From JAABTH01 sp964390725 (GTDB taxonomy: Bacteria; Bacillota; Dethiobacteria; DTU022): a stretch of 6,537 nucleotides of DNA. The DNA lies in the NCBI GenBank assembly GCA_964390725.1, contig CAYMIW010000069.1, positions 1-6,537 of the forward strand, read 5' to 3'. Each line of letters starts with the position of its first letter. The stretch's first letter is position 1. Both the position numbers and the translations under genes were made by a program. This document shows positions 4,268 to 6,537 of the stretch, in pieces. The notes under the pieces are model-generated. The model had not been told where the DNA came from. It did no database searches and saw only the letters and a list, made by a program, of their open reading frames with translations.

Positions 4268-6421
4268 TCAGCCTTGTTCCTTTAGAACAACCAGGGCATC
4301 AACCACAACCGGTTTCGCTTCGCTGATGATAATGGGATTAAGATCTATTTCAGCTATTTCAGGATGAAGCATGGCTAGATTGCCCAGCTCCCGCAGTATA
4401 CCGGCCAGGGCAGGACGTTCCACTTCCGGAAGTCCCCTGAACGAATTGAGCATATCACCGGCCCTGATATCATCCAGCATAGCCAGGGCATCTTCTTCCG
4501 CCAACGGAGCCAGCCTGAAAGCCCTGTCTTTTAAAACTTCGGCAAAGATACCGCCCAGGCCGAACATCACACAGGGACCGAACCCCGGGTATTCGATTAC
4601 CCCGGCCATCAGCTCGCGATTGCCCCTGACCATTTCCGCCACCAACACCGGTATTTTCATGCCGGCCGCACTGATCACAGCATCATAAGCCTGCCTGACA
4701 GCGGCTTCGTTATCCAGGTTGAGATAAATTAAACCTTTACCGGTTTTATGGGCAAATTGTGCTGAGCAACCCTTTAACACAACGGGGTAACCGATTTGAC
4801 CGGCGGCTTCCACCGCCTGGTCGGGACTTTCAGCCAGTTTTTCCCGGACAACAGGTATACCGTAAGCAGCCAGAAGCTGCTTTGATTGATACTCGTCAAG
4901 AACTGATGATCCGCCTGCGAGCGCTTTCTTGATTATTGCAGCGGCGTTATCATTACGCGCCGGCAGTAAGGGCCTTTCGTGCTTGCCTTCCTGCTGAATT
5001 AAATTGTAGTTGTAAAGGGCCAGCATAGCCCGGGCTGCTTTTTCGGGGGCATCGAATACGGGGATGCCGCAATCCTGGTATGTTCGCGCATAATCGTCTT
5101 CCCGTCCGAAGAAAGATGATATAACCATGGGCATACCCAGTTGTTTGCTCATTGCCGCCTGCCCGGTTGGATCGGGGCTGAAATGTTTTAAAAAATCTTC
5201 CTTGCTCTCAAAGCCGAGCAACCGGTTAACGTGAGGATAAAGAGCGCCAATGAAACCGCTGCTCATCAGGCCGTGAACAATCAAGCCGTCTACCTCGCCA
5301 CTTTCAGACAGTATGCGGGGCAGCTCTTCACCCAGAATTTCCGTATCCATATGAAAAGTGAGGTCAACCGGGTTTGCTGCCGAACCGTAGTCGGGAATCA
5401 TCTTTTTTATTTTATTCTGCAGGGCTTCCGAAAAACGGGGTACATCCAGCCCCCCTTCGCTGCAGGTATGTGAAATGGCCGTTCCCGGACCACCCGAGTT
5501 GGTCAGAACAGCAATACGCTTTCCTTTCAGGGGTTTCTGGTTGGCCAGGGCCCAGCCCTGGTTATATAGTTGTTCAATTGTATTAACCCTGATTACCCCG
5601 GCCTGTTTAAACAAACCCTCGTATAAATAGTCGGGGCCGGCAAGGGCCCCGGTGTGGCTTGAACCGGCCCGGGCGCCAGCTGCAGATCCTCCAACATACT
5701 GGGCTATAACCGGCTTGCGGGGAGTGATGCGGCCGGCCACTTCAAGAAAACGCCTGGCATCTTTTAGTCCTTCAATGTATAGGGCTATCGCCCCGGTCTG
5801 CTCATCATCACCGAGGTATTCCAATACATCAATCAGGCCAATATCAGCTTCGTTTCCCACACTGGCCGCCTTGCTAAACCGTATACCCCGCTTCTCAAGA
5901 TAAGGCAGGGTCTGAGTTATATATGTACCGCTTTGCGAAGCCATTCCCAGCCTGCCCGGTTTTGCTTCAAGCGGCAGCACGGTAACATTAAGTGCTATTT
6001 CGGTATTAATAATTCCCATGCAGTTGGGGCCCAAAAAACGAATCCCGTAACGGGCGGCAGTTTCTTTCAGCTCATCTTCCAGCTGTTTTCCTGCATCACC
6101 AGTTTCACGGAAACCAGCCGTAATAATAATCGCCCTCCTGGTTCCTATCTTTCCAAAATCTTCTAATATAGGAATAACCAGTGGTGCCGGTAAAACAAAC
6201 ATCACCAGGTCCGGGGCTTCAGGCAGATCAAGGGGTGAGCGGTAGGCCTTGTAACCAAAGACCTGATCTTCACTCGGGTGCATGGGATAAAATTTTCCCT
6301 TGTATCCATCCATCACTATGCTCAGGGCCTGGATGGTCCCCATTTTCATCGGGTTGTTTCCCGCCCCGACCGTAGCAATTGAACGGGGATTCATTAGTTG
6401 TTCCAGTGGATTACTGTTCAT
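4268..6421 (-). CDS. NDP-forming acyl-CoA synthetase (acetate-CoA ligase family), fused alpha and beta subunits
   Basis: The family interconverts an acyl-CoA plus ADP and phosphate with the free acid, CoA and ATP, through phosphohistidine intermediates, either conserving energy from acyl-CoA or activating acids. Domains in order are: a CoA-binding Rossmann domain (about 8-135, with PRSIATVGAG and FLGPNCMG at 129-136), two succinyl-CoA-ligase-like domains (about 150-290 and 300-465), and a C-terminal ATP-grasp domain (about 490-710). Catalytic His256 sits in SSHTGALAG and the second phospho-acceptor, His558, in AHKTGKG; FGLGGIFAEVLKD (620-632) and EIDLNPI (691-697) are typical ATP-grasp segments. 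At 717 residues it is a full-length alpha-beta fusion with no breaks. ATG at 6421 has AGGAGG 6 bases upstream (6433-6428). A MoaD-like gene follows on the same strand. The substrate (acetate, branched, aryl or longer acids) cannot be told from sequence alone. The family call is firm. Confidence 0.93.
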   Translation of the reverse strand: MNSNPLEQLMNPRSIATVGAGNNPMKMGTIQALSIVMDGYKGKFYPMHPSEDQVFGYKAYRSPLDLPEAPDLVMFVLPAPLVIPILEDFGKIGTRRAIIITAGFRETGDAGKQLEDELKETAARYGIRFLGPNCMGIINTEIALNVTVLPLEAKPGRLGMASQSGTYITQTLPYLEKRGIRFSKAASVGNEADIGLIDVLEYLGDDEQTGAIALYIEGLKDARRFLEVAGRITPRKPVIAQYVGGSAAGARAGSSHTGALAGPDYLYEGLFKQAGVIRVNTIEQLYNQGWALANQKPLKGKRIAVLTNSGGPGTAISHTCSEGGLDVPRFSEALQNKIKKMIPDYGSAANPVDLTFHMDTEILGEELPRILSESGEVDGLIVHGLMSSGFIGALYPHVNRLLGFESKEDFLKHFSPDPTGQAAMSKQLGMPMVISSFFGREDDYARTYQDCGIPVFDAPEKAARAMLALYNYNLIQQEGKHERPLLPARNDNAAAIIKKALAGGSSVLDEYQSKQLLAAYGIPVVREKLAESPDQAVEAAGQIGYPVVLKGCSAQFAHKTGKGLIYLNLDNEAAVRQAYDAVISAAGMKIPVLVAEMVRGNRELMAGVIEYPGFGPCVMFGLGGIFAEVLKDRAFRLAPLAEEDALAMLDDIRAGDMLNSFRGLPEVERPALAGILRELGNLAMLHPEIAEIDLNPIIISEAKPVVVDALVVLKEQG

Positions 6422-6487
6422 AAATAACCTCCTCTCTATTTTCTATTGATTCAAGACAATTTGCAAAATTCCTTCCCGTCAGCACTG

Positions 6488-6522
6488 AGTCAACACCTAG
6501 CGGGTATATTTTTAGTTACCCG
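6488..6522 (-). promoter_or_regulatory. Inverted repeat and -35-like box upstream of the acyl-CoA synthetase
   Basis: CGGGTA (6501-6506) and TACCCG (6517-6522) are perfect 6-base arms separated by 10 A/T-rich bases. Eight bases further on, the minus strand carries TTGACT (6493-6488), a good -35 box, but no convincing -10 box stands 16-18 bases downstream. The repeat could be an operator for the synthetase gene or part of the end of a gene outside the window; no U-run supports a terminator. Confidence 0.3.
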
Positions 6523-6537
6523 TTCCACTTTAGATAT

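Noticed and set aside
5231..6375. Several plus-strand frames of 60-85 codons opposite the acyl-CoA synthetase
   Set aside because: They overlap an intact, conserved 717-residue gene and lack ribosome-binding sites or recognisable motifs.

Overview
The window looks like chromosomal DNA of a strictly anaerobic bacterium that decodes UAG as pyrrolysine, most plausibly a clostridial/Firmicutes-type lineage. The genes are bacterial in style: strong AGGAGG ribosome-binding sites, frequent GTG and TTG starts, sigma-70-like promoter boxes and a CvpA-family membrane protein. Such methylamine methyltransferases are best known from methanogenic archaea. The taxonomic statement is inference; no rRNA or other marker gene is present.

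Layout. Positions 3-803 (+) hold the 3' part of a CvpA-family membrane protein with an unusual cysteine-rich, zinc-ribbon-like C-terminal tail; its start lies before the window. A long imperfect hairpin at 832-883 separates it from a convergent block in which all remaining genes read on the minus strand. In transcription order (right to left) these are: a 717-residue NDP-forming acyl-CoA synthetase (6421-4268); a small MoaD/ThiS-like beta-grasp protein without the C-terminal diglycine (4220-3930); a SRAP/YedK-type protein that crosslinks to abasic DNA sites (3793-3116); the dimethylamine:corrinoid methyltransferase gene mtbB (2966-1575); and its corrinoid protein gene mtbC (1557-913).

The central observation is mtbB. 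Read conventionally it is two open frames, of 349 and 103 codons, separated by one in-frame TAG at 1917-1919 and 10 sense codons. Both pieces and the segment between them match the MtbB family as I remember it, and the TAG lies at the family's known pyrrolysine position. The gene should therefore be read as one 463-residue protein with Pyl350, not as a pseudogene or two genes. No complete gene in the window ends with TAG, which fits a genome that reads TAG as sense, though the sample is only six genes.

Functionally, MtbB and MtbC form a methyl-transfer module: MtbB demethylates dimethylamine and puts the methyl group on the Co(I) cobamide carried by MtbC. The acceptor methyltransferase, the reductive activator (RamA type), the amine transporter and the pylBCDST genes are not in the window and must lie elsewhere. 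The acyl-CoA synthetase and MoaD-like protein form a probable two-gene operon of unknown substrate. The SRAP gene seems to be an independent housekeeping repair gene. No stretch longer than 300 bases lacks a gene, and no mobile element, CRISPR array, tRNA or rRNA was seen.
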